A stretch of DNA of 5,465 nucleotides from Anaerolineales bacterium (GTDB lineage: Bacteria > Chloroflexota > Anaerolineae > Anaerolineales > Villigracilaceae), in assembly GCA_015489255.1 (NCBI GenBank), contig WGAD01000200.1, positions 1-5,465 on the forward strand, in the 5' to 3' direction. The translations under genes were made by a program, and so were the position numbers. A model generated the notes under the pieces. It made no database searches. It was not told where the DNA came from and worked only from the letters and a program-made list of their open reading frames with translations. Positions 1 to 5,465 of this stretch are shown here, in pieces (positions within the stretch are counted from its first letter, which is position 1; each line of letters starts with the position of its first letter).

Positions 1-1
1 C

Positions 2-922
2 TTGCTGCCGGTTATCGCCCTGGCGTGGGTCAATCTGCATGGGTCATACGTCCTCCTGCTGGCGTTGATTGGCGCCAGCTGGGCGGGGACGGGGCCGGCG
101 CGCCGGCGGGCGTTGGCCGGCGCGGGGGTTGCCTCGGCCCTGGCTACACTGGTCAACCCGCACGGCGCGGGCGCCTGGGCCTACGTCTGGCGGATGTTGA
201 CGGATCCCTCCAGCCAGCAATTCAGCGCCGAATGGCTGCCACCGCGCAACGAGGGCTGGCAGATGGGGTTGTTTTTCGCCGCCCTTCTCCTCATGCCCTT
301 GCTGACGACGGTCAGCCGGGCGCGCTGGGATCGGCGGCAATGGTTGTGGTATCTCGGCTTTGGCTGGCTGGCCCTCAGCGGTGTACGCTATGTGATCTGG
401 TTTTCTTTGCTGCTGCCTCCGCTGGCCGCCTCTTTGCTGGCTGGCTGGCCGCATGCCAAAGAGCGCCCGCCGCAGCGGGTCAATCCGCGCCTGAACGTTG
501 CGCTGGCGGCGGCCCTGCCGCTGCTTTCCTTGCTCTTCCTGCCTGCGGTGCGGCCAACCGAATCGCTGCCCGTGTACAGCGAAACGCCGCTGGAAGCAGC
601 CGCCTGGTTGTCGGCGCATCCGGAGCTGCCGGGGCCTTTGTGGGCCGACCTGACGTACAGTTCCTACCTGGTGTGGGCTGTGCCAGAGCGTCCGGTGTGG
701 GTGGACACCCGTTTCGAAGTCTATCCCCCGACGCAGTGGGAGCGCTATCGGCAGATTGCCGAGGCCCGTTGGGGGTGGGATGCGGCCTTGCAAGAGACGG
801 GCGCGCGCCTGTTGTTTCTTTCGCGCCAGCGGCAGGCCGATCTCATTGAGGCTTTGGAGGCCCGGGGGGCGTGGCAGCGCGTATATCTGGATGAGGAAAC
901 AGCGATCTATGTCCTTCCCTGA
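2..922 (+). CDS. Polytopic membrane protein, GT-C-like, C-terminal part (5' truncated)
   Basis: The frame is already open at the left edge, so the true start lies outside the window and about 306 C-terminal residues are visible. Hydrophobic stretches that look like membrane helices lie at about residues 1-29, 37-54, 86-102, 113-147 and 163-182. A mostly soluble tail of about 120 residues follows, probably on the outer face. A W-V-N-L-H-G-S stretch near residue 9 and V-N-P-H-G near residue 51 resemble motifs of large bacterial membrane proteins related to GT-C glycosyltransferases. The tail has the pattern seen at the end of such proteins: a helix ending in A-A-W-L (about 199-202), then W-A-D-L-T-Y-S-S-Y-L, then V-W-V-D-T-R-F-E-V-Y (about 232-241). 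The likely role is in envelope glycan or glycolipid assembly, using lipid-linked sugar donors, but the catalytic N-terminal half is absent so neither activity nor substrate can be stated. The gene overlaps the next glycosyltransferase gene by 14 bases, which supports a shared pathway. Confidence 0.7.
   Translation: MLPVIALAWVNLHGSYVLLLALIGASWAGTGPARRRALAGAGVASALATLVNPHGAGAWAYVWRMLTDPSSQQFSAEWLPPRNEGWQMGLFFAALLLMPLLTTVSRARWDRRQWLWYLGFGWLALSGVRYVIWFSLLLPPLAASLLAGWPHAKERPPQRVNPRLNVALAAALPLLSLLFLPAVRPTESLPVYSETPLEAAAWLSAHPELPGPLWADLTYSSYLVWAVPERPVWVDTRFEVYPPTQWERYRQIAEARWGWDAALQETGARLLFLSRQRQADLIEALEARGAWQRVYLDEETAIYVLP
893..898 (+). promoter_or_regulatory. Ribosome binding site deciding the glycosyltransferase start
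   Basis: GAGGAA lies 10 bases upstream of the ATG at 909, inside the end of the preceding membrane-protein gene. It supports the 909 start over the in-frame start at 756 and fits translational coupling of the two genes. Confidence 0.55.
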
Positions 923-2006
923 AGATTTCCCGGGGCGCCTGGGCTTGCAACAACGGGTGCTGCCGGCGTATCGGGCGCCTTTCTTCTCTCGCCTGGCGCA
1001 ACGCTGCCAGGGCGGTTTCAGCTTGCTGGCAGGCCGTCCACGCCCAGGAGAGGGGATTCGGCAAGCCGAAGGGTTGACGGCGGGCGAATGGCGGCCGGCG
1101 CACAACCTGAACTTATTTGCGGGCCGGGGGTATGTGTGCTACCAGCTGAACTGGCGCCCCTGGTTGCAGGCCTGGCAGCCGGAGGCCTTAATCGTTGAAG
1201 CCAGCCTGCGCTGCCTTTCTGTGCCGGGGATGACAAGATGGATGCACCGCCGCGGTCGGCCCGTGATCGGCTGGGGGCTGGGCGCGCCGGGCGCCAACGG
1301 GCGGCTGCGGCCGCTGTGGACGCGCTTCCTGCGCCAATTCGACGCGATGATCGCCTATAGCCGGCGCGGCGCCGAGGAATATGTGGCTTGTGGCGTGCCG
1401 CCGCAGCGCGTGTTCGTCGCCCCCAATGCGGTGCTGCCGCCGCCGGCCTGGGGGCTGCCCACCCGCGCGATCGCCCCGCGTTTGTTGACAGTGCTGTTTG
1501 TGGGGCGGTTGCAGGCGCGCAAACGGGTCGATCTGCTGATACGCGCCTGCGCCCGGCTGCCGCAGAAGCGCCGCCCGCGTTTGTGGATCGTTGGCGAGGG
1601 GGAGGCGCGCGCGGAACTGGAAGCCCTGGCCGCAGAAATTTATCCACAGGCGCATTTCTGGGGGGCGTTATATGGGCGCGCTTTGCAGCCTTTGTGGCTA
1701 CAGGCCGATTTGTTCGTGCTGCCCGGGACAGGCGGGCTGGCGATGCAAGAAGCGATGGGGTACGGGCTGCCGGTCATCGCGGCGCGGGGCGATGGCACGC
1801 AAAACGACCTCATTTCTCCGCAGACGGGCTGGCTGGTGCCGCCGGACGATTTGGATGCCCTGGCCGCTGCGCTGGAAACCGCCTTGAGTGATGTCCCCCG
1901 CCTGCGAGCGATGGGCGCGGCAGCTTACCGCCAGGTGGCCACGGCGATCAACCTGGAAGAGATGACGAGGGCCTTTTTGCGGGCGTTGCAAGTGGTGACG
2001 ACGTAA
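909..2006 (+). CDS. GT4-like glycosyltransferase (GT-B fold), 365 aa
   Basis: This probably transfers a sugar from a nucleotide-sugar donor to an envelope glycan or glycolipid in the cytoplasm. The N-terminal half has R-V-L-P-A-Y-R-A-P-F-F (about residues 16-26), typical of acceptor domains in this group. The C-terminal half is a donor-binding domain: L-F-V-G-R-L-Q-A-R-K-R-V (196-207), W-I-V-G-E-G (226-231) and L-P-G-T-G-G-L-A-M-Q-E-A-M-G-Y-G-L-P-V-I (271-290). Length is normal for the family and there is no signal peptide or obvious membrane helix. The ATG at 909 was chosen because a GAGGAA site lies 10 bases upstream, it overlaps the preceding stop by 14 bases, and homology-like sequence begins just after it. 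The frame stays open upstream to 756, but that extension is Arg/Cys-rich and lies wholly inside the preceding gene. One oddity is that the first Glu of the usual E-x7-E motif is Gly273, while Glu281 is kept. The substrate is unknown. Confidence 0.88.
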   Translation: MSFPEDFPGRLGLQQRVLPAYRAPFFSRLAQRCQGGFSLLAGRPRPGEGIRQAEGLTAGEWRPAHNLNLFAGRGYVCYQLNWRPWLQAWQPEALIVEASLRCLSVPGMTRWMHRRGRPVIGWGLGAPGANGRLRPLWTRFLRQFDAMIAYSRRGAEEYVACGVPPQRVFVAPNAVLPPPAWGLPTRAIAPRLLTVLFVGRLQARKRVDLLIRACARLPQKRRPRLWIVGEGEARAELEALAAEIYPQAHFWGALYGRALQPLWLQADLFVLPGTGGLAMQEAMGYGLPVIAARGDGTQNDLISPQTGWLVPPDDLDALAAALETALSDVPRLRAMGAAAYRQVATAINLEEMTRAFLRALQVVTT

Positions 2007-2015
2007 AAAAACGAG

Positions 2016-2152
2016 TTGCGGATTGGCAACAGGGATCCGTTTTGTCATTGCGAGCGACTGCAAGGAGCGAAGCAATCCCCTGCATGACGGTGTGGGAGAT
2101 GGCATCGGGCGCGATGCGCCCTCGCCATGACACCCATCCTCCTTATCCGCAA
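2016..2152. repeat. Outer inverted repeat flanking the element
   Basis: TTGCGGAT (2016-2023) and ATCCGCAA (2145-2152) are perfect 8-base inverted repeats that bracket the 2043-2132 element. The left arm also sits in two overlapping local hairpins: GTTGC (2015-2019) with GCAAC (2026-2030), and CGGAT (2019-2023) with ATCCG (2035-2039). These may be the true ends of a larger element, or unrelated local structure in the 3' untranslated region of the glycosyltransferase transcript. An 8-base match over this distance could be chance, but the layering of arms makes that less likely. Confidence 0.35.
2043..2132. repeat. Repeat-like element with imperfect terminal inverted repeats, about 90 bases
   Basis: The left end reads TGTCATTGCGAG (2043-2054) and the right end CTCGCCATGACA (2121-2132); these match as inverted repeats at 11 of 12 positions. 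Inside are the arms ATTGC (2047-2051) and GCAAT (2072-2076), and a perfect hairpin GGGCGC (2107-2112), loop GAT, GCGCCC (2116-2121). An alternative hairpin pairs GCATC (2102-2106) with GATGC (2113-2117). The wording GTCATTGCGAGCGA followed by GAGCGAAGCAATCCC resembles dispersed intergenic repeats I know from several bacterial phyla, including Chloroflexota. The element carries no credible gene, so if mobile it would be moved in trans, like a MITE or REP-type element. Only one copy is visible, so its repeated nature is inferred. Confidence 0.6.
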
Positions 2153-2160
2153 TTCAGGTT

Positions 2161-2184
2161 AAAAAAAGCCCCGTTTCCGGGGCT
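2161..2184 (-). terminator. Intrinsic terminator of the recG-coaD operon
   Basis: Read on the minus strand, this is a 7-base-pair stem AGCCCCG / CGGGGCT with a GAAA loop, followed directly by a run of seven T residues (the A tract at 2161-2167 on the plus strand; the first stem pair shares the last of these). It begins six bases beyond the stop codon of the coiled-coil gene. On the plus strand no T run follows the stem, so it should not stop transcripts of the glycosyltransferase gene. Confidence 0.9.
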
Positions 2185-2189
2185 GAATC

Positions 2190-2663
2190 TCATTCGCGCG
2201 GGGGTTCAGAGGGCGCTTCTTTTTGCTGTTGCAGGTAGAACTTGCCGTCTTGCACTTGTTTGATGAAGCGTTTCAGCTCCCCTTCCAGGTAGTTGAGCGT
2301 TTCCAGAACGTAGGCATCGGCATCTTCGCGGGTGGCCTGGGCTTCTTGCTCGGCCTGGGCGCGGATGCTGTCGGCCTGTTTGCGGGCGGCGGCGACGATG
2401 GCTTCTTTGTCGACCAGGCGGGCTGCCTCCTCGCGGGCGGCGGCAATGATGCGGTTGGCTTTTTCTTGCGCTTGCGCCAGGATGCGGTCTTTCTGGGTGA
2501 GCACCTGCCGCGCCTGTTTGACTTCCTCCGGGATGTGGACGCGCATCTGGTCGATCAAATCCAACATGCGATCTTCGTTCACAATCACGTTATTGGTAAA
2601 CGGGAGGGCCGGACTATCGTTGAAGAGTTCTTCCAGTCGGTCGATCAGATGCTCAATGTCCAT
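2190..2663 (-). CDS. Conserved coiled-coil protein of unknown function, 157 aa
   Basis: This is a short soluble protein with no signal peptide, membrane helix or cysteine. The N-terminal part (about residues 1-45) has M-D-I-E-H-L-I-D-R-L-E-E-L, a P-F-T-N-N-V-I-V-N-E-D stretch, then L-D-L-I-D-Q-M-R and I-P-E-E-V. Residues about 45-135 are rich in Ala, Glu, Gln, Lys and Arg in a pattern typical of a long coiled coil, and the tail is polar. It resembles small proteins found beside coaD in Firmicutes and Chloroflexota that databases loosely name ATPase, DivIVA-like or ATP synthase subunit B/H-like. I see no Walker motif, so the ATPase label looks unjustified. The ATG at 2661-2663 has a strong GGAGG site (2669-2673 on the plus strand) five bases upstream. 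It is the last gene of the recG-coaD operon, 56 bases after coaD and just before the terminator. A scaffolding or cell-division-related role is possible but is only a guess from the coiled coil. Confidence 0.82.
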   Translation of the reverse strand: MDIEHLIDRLEELFNDSPALPFTNNVIVNEDRMLDLIDQMRVHIPEEVKQARQVLTQKDRILAQAQEKANRIIAAAREEAARLVDKEAIVAAARKQADSIRAQAEQEAQATREDADAYVLETLNYLEGELKRFIKQVQDGKFYLQQQKEAPSEPPRE

Positions 2664-2719
2664 GACTGCCTCCAGCAGGTGAGACGCAGGAAGGGGATGC
2701 CTTTATTTTACCCAAAATT

Positions 2720-3235
2720 TCAATCGCGCAGCGCGTTGGGAGGAGATGGCTGCCCCATACCGGCAAGGCGGGCTTTGAGGGCGGCTTCGACGTGCGGGGG
2801 TACCATGGTGGAAACATCGCCGTCCAGCATGGCGATTTCTCGCACGGTGGTGGAGGAGAGAAAGGTGTGCGCTTCGCGGGTGATGAGGGCGATGATTTCT
2901 ATGTCGGGCGCCAGCCGGTTGTTTGCCAGGGCCATGCGGAATTCAAATTCAAAATCTGAGAAGACGCGCAACCCGCGGACGATGACCTGGGCGTTGATTT
3001 GCTGGCAAAAATCCACCGTCAGCCCGCTGTAGCCGACGACCTGGATACGGGGTTCATCGGCAAAGGTTTGCCGCACCAGGCCAATGCGTTCTTCTGGGGA
3101 GAAGAAGAGGTTCTTTTGCGGTTTGTCGTAAACGGCCACCACCAGTTCATCGAACAGGCGCACGGCGCGGCGGGCAATGTCAATATGTCCGTAGTGGACG
3201 GGGTCGAACGTGCCTGGAAAAACAGCCTTGACCAT
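2720..3235 (-). CDS. coaD: Phosphopantetheine adenylyltransferase (PPAT), 171 aa
   Basis: This cytoplasmic enzyme transfers AMP from ATP to 4'-phosphopantetheine, giving dephospho-CoA, the penultimate step of coenzyme A synthesis; the family usually acts as a hexamer. The nucleotidyltransferase signature is clear: F-P-G-T-F-D-P at residues 6-12 and H-Y-G-H at 14-17, the (H/T)xGH motif. Further family landmarks are K-N-L-F-F-S-P-E-E-R (41-50), R-G-L-R (87-90), D-F-E-F-E-F-R-M-A (94-102), and L-S-S-T-T-V-R-E-I-A (126-135) followed by G-D-V-S (139-142) and V-P-P. All key positions seem intact. Length is slightly above the usual 160 or so because of a short polar tail. The ATG at 3233-3235 is preferred because it begins the canonical core and has a GGAAAGGA site upstream; an in-frame extension to 3394 lies inside recG and does not resemble the family. 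It follows recG by 19 bases and shares its operon. Confidence 0.97.
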   Translation of the reverse strand: MVKAVFPGTFDPVHYGHIDIARRAVRLFDELVVAVYDKPQKNLFFSPEERIGLVRQTFADEPRIQVVGYSGLTVDFCQQINAQVIVRGLRVFSDFEFEFRMALANNRLAPDIEIIALITREAHTFLSSTTVREIAMLDGDVSTMVPPHVEAALKARLAGMGQPSPPNALRD

Positions 3236-3239
3236 GGTG

Positions 3240-3247
3240 TCCTTTCC
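3240..3247 (-). promoter_or_regulatory. Ribosome binding site of coaD
   Basis: On the minus strand GGAAAGGA lies four bases before the ATG ending at 3235, in the 19-base gap after the recG stop codon. It supports this start over the longer upstream frame. Confidence 0.6.
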
Positions 3248-3254
3248 GTTTGGT

Positions 3255-5465
3255 TTAGCTGATGTCTCCCTGCCCCTGGCGCCAAAAACGACCGAGGGTG
3301 GCCGCCAGCGCCTGGTGCTCGGGCCGTTGCAGCCCGGGGTCGGTGGCGAAGAGAGATTCCGCTTGCTGGCGGGCGACCTCGATGAGCGCGACATCGCTCA
3401 GGTTCGCCATGCGCAGGGTGGAGAAACCGGCCTGGCGGGTGCCGAGGAACTCGCCAGGGCCGCGCTGCTTCAGATCGTATTCCGCCAGCAAGAAGCCGTC
3501 GTTGGTTTCGGCCATGGCTTGCAGGCGTTCGTTTTCGGCGGCATTTTCGTGTTCCGGGATCAGCAAGCAGTAGGCCTCGCCGCCGCCGCGTCCTACCCGT
3601 CCGCGCAATTGGTGAAGCTGCGCCAGGCCAAAGCGGTTGGCGCCTTCGATGAGCATGACGGTGGCGTTGGGCACGTCCACGCCCACTTCGATGACGGTGG
3701 TCGATACCAGCACCTGAAATTCGCCATCGCGGAACTGCTGCATAACGGCCTCTTTTTCGTCGGCTTTCATGCGTCCGTGCAGCAACCCCACTTTGTAGTT
3801 GGGGAACACCTCCGCTTGCAGGCGTTTGTGGGCTTCTACGGCGGCGGGCAGGTTGCTTTTTTCGCTTTCTTCTATCAGGGGGTAGACGATGAAGGCCTGT
3901 CGTCCGGCAGCCAGTTGGCCGCGGATGAGCGTGTAGGCGCGTTCACGTTCCGCCGGTGTGAGCACATAAGTTTTCACCGGTTGGCGGCCAGCGGGCATTT
4001 CGTCGATGATGGAAAGGTCCAGATCGCCGTAGAGGGTCAGGGCGAGGGAACGCGGGATGGGGGTGGCGGTCATCACCAGCAGGTGCGGGTGGACGCCTTT
4101 TTGCCGCAGGGCGGCGCGTTGGGCAACGCCGAAGCGGTGCTGCTCATCGATCACCGCCAGCTGCAGGTTTTGGAAGCGCACCGGCTCTTCGATGAGCGCG
4201 TGCGTGCCGATCAGGATTTTGACCTCTCCCTGCTCCAGGGCAGCCAGGGTCTCGCGGCGCTCTGCGGCGGGTGTGCTGCCGACCAACAGGCGAATTTCCC
4301 GGGGATGCAAGAGGGCTTCGGCGCTTTCGCCGGCCAACAGGCGGGTGAAGTTTTCGTAATGCTGCTCGGCCAGGATGGCGGTGGGCGCCATGACGGCGGC
4401 CTGTGCGCCTTGCGTGGTGACGATGGCCGCAGCCAGCGCGGCGACCACGGTTTTTCCGGAACCGACATCGCCCTGAATGAGGCGGTTCATGGGGCGGCCG
4501 GCGGACAGGTCAGCGCGGATCTCGTCCAGCACGCGCTGCTGCGCGCCGGTCAGGGTGAAGGGCAGGCTGTCCAACCGGGCGGCCAGCCAGTCGTCATCCA
4601 CGGCAAAAGCGGCTGCCGCTGCGGATTGCCAGTCTTGTTTTTGGCGCAGAACGCCCAATTGCAGGTAAAAGATTTCGTCGAAGGCCAGGCGGCGGCGGGC
4701 GGCTTGCAGGCTTTCGTGCGAATCGGGCAGGTGAATTTGCAGCAGGGCCTCGCTGAGGGGCGGCAGAGCGGCGCCCTGGCGCACGCTTTCCGGCACCGGA
4801 TCGCTGACGCGCGGCGCCCAGAACTGGACGACGGAGGCGATTTTTTCGCGCAGCCATTTTTGCGAAACGTTGGCCGTAAGGGGATATACCGGCACGATGC
4901 GATGGGTGTGCAAGTGGCGGGTTTCCACCGGTTCGATGTCTGGGTTGTTCATCACCAGGCGGCCCAGGTATTGTTCCACCTTGCCGGAGACGACGATGGC
5001 ATCGTGCACAGTGTAACGGTTCGCCATCCAGGGCTGGTTGAAGAAGCTGAGCCGCAATGCAGCGGTGCCATCGTGGATGATGATTTCGGTGAGCGAGGCT
5101 TTGCCGCCGCGGATCGGGCGGGTGATGATATCGCGCACCTGCCCGATGACGGTTACCTGCTCGCCGTACCACAGGTCTTTGATGGGCTTGAGCTGGGTGT
5201 AGTCGTCGTAGCGGCGGGGGAAGTAGTAGAGCATGTCGCCCAGGGTGCGCAGGCCGAGGGCCTCTAGCCGTTTGGCGTTGCGCGGCCCAATGCCAGGCAA
5301 GACGGTGAGCGGGGCATCGAGGGCGGCGGGCTGGTCGGGCGACAGCCCGCCCGGGTGTTGGTGCGAGGTGCGGCGCGGCGCCTTGCGCGGACGCGGCGCG
5401 CTGCTCCGCGTTGGCGGGACGCTGCCGGCCTCGTCCAGGCCGGTCTCACGTTTGATGCGCTGCCA
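3255..5465 (-). CDS. recG: ATP-dependent DNA helicase RecG (N-terminus cut by window edge)
   Basis: RecG is a superfamily 2 translocase on double-stranded DNA that remodels stalled replication forks and branched recombination intermediates. The frame is open to the right edge, so 736 residues are visible and the start is missing. In visible numbering, residues 1-50 are a polar Pro/Arg-rich segment. L-P-G-I-G-P (56-61) and Y-Y-F-P-R-R-Y-D-D-Y (80-89) open the wedge region, and the OB-like wedge follows at about 102-150, with F-F-N-Q-P-W-M. The helicase core has Walker A G-D-V-G-S-G-K-T (332-339), A-P-T-A-I-L-A-E-Q-H (360-369), the DExH box D-E-Q-H (440-443), T-A-T-P (466-469), S-T-T-V-I-E-V-G-V-D-V-P (588-599) and Q-L-R-G-R-V-G-R (619-626). 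The TRG motif region R-G-P-G-E-F-L-G-T-R-Q-A-G is at 668-680. All core motifs are intact. A TTG at 5298-5300 could be misread as a start, but it encodes the Leu of LPGIGP and the frame continues upstream with family-like sequence (L-D-A-P-L-T-V). It is the first visible gene of the operon; its promoter lies outside the window. Confidence 0.97.
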   Translation of the reverse strand, partial: WQRIKRETGLDEAGSVPPTRSSAPRPRKAPRRTSHQHPGGLSPDQPAALDAPLTVLPGIGPRNAKRLEALGLRTLGDMLYYFPRRYDDYTQLKPIKDLWYGEQVTVIGQVRDIITRPIRGGKASLTEIIIHDGTAALRLSFFNQPWMANRYTVHDAIVVSGKVEQYLGRLVMNNPDIEPVETRHLHTHRIVPVYPLTANVSQKWLREKIASVVQFWAPRVSDPVPESVRQGAALPPLSEALLQIHLPDSHESLQAARRRLAFDEIFYLQLGVLRQKQDWQSAAAAAFAVDDDWLAARLDSLPFTLTGAQQRVLDEIRADLSAGRPMNRLIQGDVGSGKTVVAALAAAIVTTQGAQAAVMAPTAILAEQHYENFTRLLAGESAEALLHPREIRLLVGSTPAAERRETLAALEQGEVKILIGTHALIEEPVRFQNLQLAVIDEQHRFGVAQRAALRQKGVHPHLLVMTATPIPRSLALTLYGDLDLSIIDEMPAGRQPVKTYVLTPAERERAYTLIRGQLAAGRQAFIVYPLIEESEKSNLPAAVEAHKRLQAEVFPNYKVGLLHGRMKADEKEAVMQQFRDGEFQVLVSTTVIEVGVDVPNATVMLIEGANRFGLAQLHQLRGRVGRGGGEAYCLLIPEHENAAENERLQAMAETNDGFLLAEYDLKQRGPGEFLGTRQAGFSTLRMANLSDVALIEVARQQAESLFATDPGLQRPEHQALAATLGRFWRQGQGDIS

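Noticed and set aside
756..908. Longer N-terminus for the glycosyltransferase
   Set aside because: The 51 extra residues are Arg/Gly/Cys-rich and lie entirely inside the preceding gene; the ATG at 909 has a ribosome site and begins family-like sequence.
44..1105. Minus-strand open frame of 353 codons over the left block
   Set aside because: The translation is Arg/Gln/Pro-rich low-complexity sequence and it is antisense to two genes with clear protein features.
2042..2263. Small plus-strand open frame in the intergenic space
   Set aside because: It begins inside the repeat element, runs through the terminator hairpin and ends antisense to the coiled-coil gene; there is no ribosome site and no family-like sequence.
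2664..2719. Possible internal promoter before the coiled-coil gene
   Set aside because: TTGAAA and TAAAAT are present on the minus strand but only 7 bases apart, and no other -35 hexamer fits at the usual 16-18 bases, so I do not call a promoter.
2223..3032. Plus-strand open frame of 269 codons
   Set aside because: It is antisense to the coiled-coil gene and coaD, spans their intergenic gap and has no recognisable domain.
3210..5267. Long plus-strand open frame of 685 codons opposite recG
   Set aside because: It lies antisense to intact recG and coaD start sequence. Its translation shows no domain and is biased in Gly, His, Asp and Gln as expected from the reverse complement of GC-rich codons.
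5264..5449. Small minus-strand open frame of 61 codons
   Set aside because: It overlaps the recG N-terminal coding sequence in another frame and encodes Arg/Ala-rich low-complexity sequence, whereas the recG frame gives family-like residues here.

Overview
This is a GC-rich bacterial window with four protein-coding genes and one further partial gene at its left edge. It has two gene blocks pointing towards each other. The style of RecG (a long Pro/Arg-rich N-terminal segment before the LPGIGP wedge entry), the small coiled-coil gene beside coaD, and a GTCATTGCGAG-type dispersed repeat together suggest a member of Chloroflexota, perhaps an Anaerolineae- or Caldilineae-like lineage. That placement is inference from family resemblance; no marker gene such as 16S rRNA is present.

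Left block, plus strand (2-2006): the C-terminal part of a polytopic membrane protein, which looks like a GT-C type or related envelope glycan/lipid protein, is followed by a GT4-like glycosyltransferase. The two overlap by 14 bases and are probably translationally coupled. They look like a small envelope-glycan cassette, but donor and acceptor cannot be read from the sequence.

Middle (2007-2189): a short convergent intergenic space rich in inverted repeats. It holds a roughly 90-base repeat-like element with imperfect terminal inverted repeats, internal hairpins and an outer 8-base inverted repeat. It also holds a clear intrinsic terminator that works for the minus-strand genes only.

Right block, minus strand (5465 down to 2190): recG (ATP-dependent DNA helicase; its frame runs off the right edge, so the N-terminus is missing), then coaD (phosphopantetheine adenylyltransferase, coenzyme A synthesis), then a 157-aa soluble coiled-coil protein of unknown function, then the terminator. 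Gaps are 19 and 56 bases, so this is very likely one operon. recG and coaD are housekeeping genes often found close together in bacteria. rsmD, which commonly sits next to coaD, is not between them here.

I see no convincing new defence, mobile or RNA system. The points most worth a second look are the uncharacterised coiled-coil gene, the repeat-like element, and the missing first glutamate of the E-x7-E motif in the glycosyltransferase. No tRNA, rRNA, CRISPR array or complete insertion sequence was seen.
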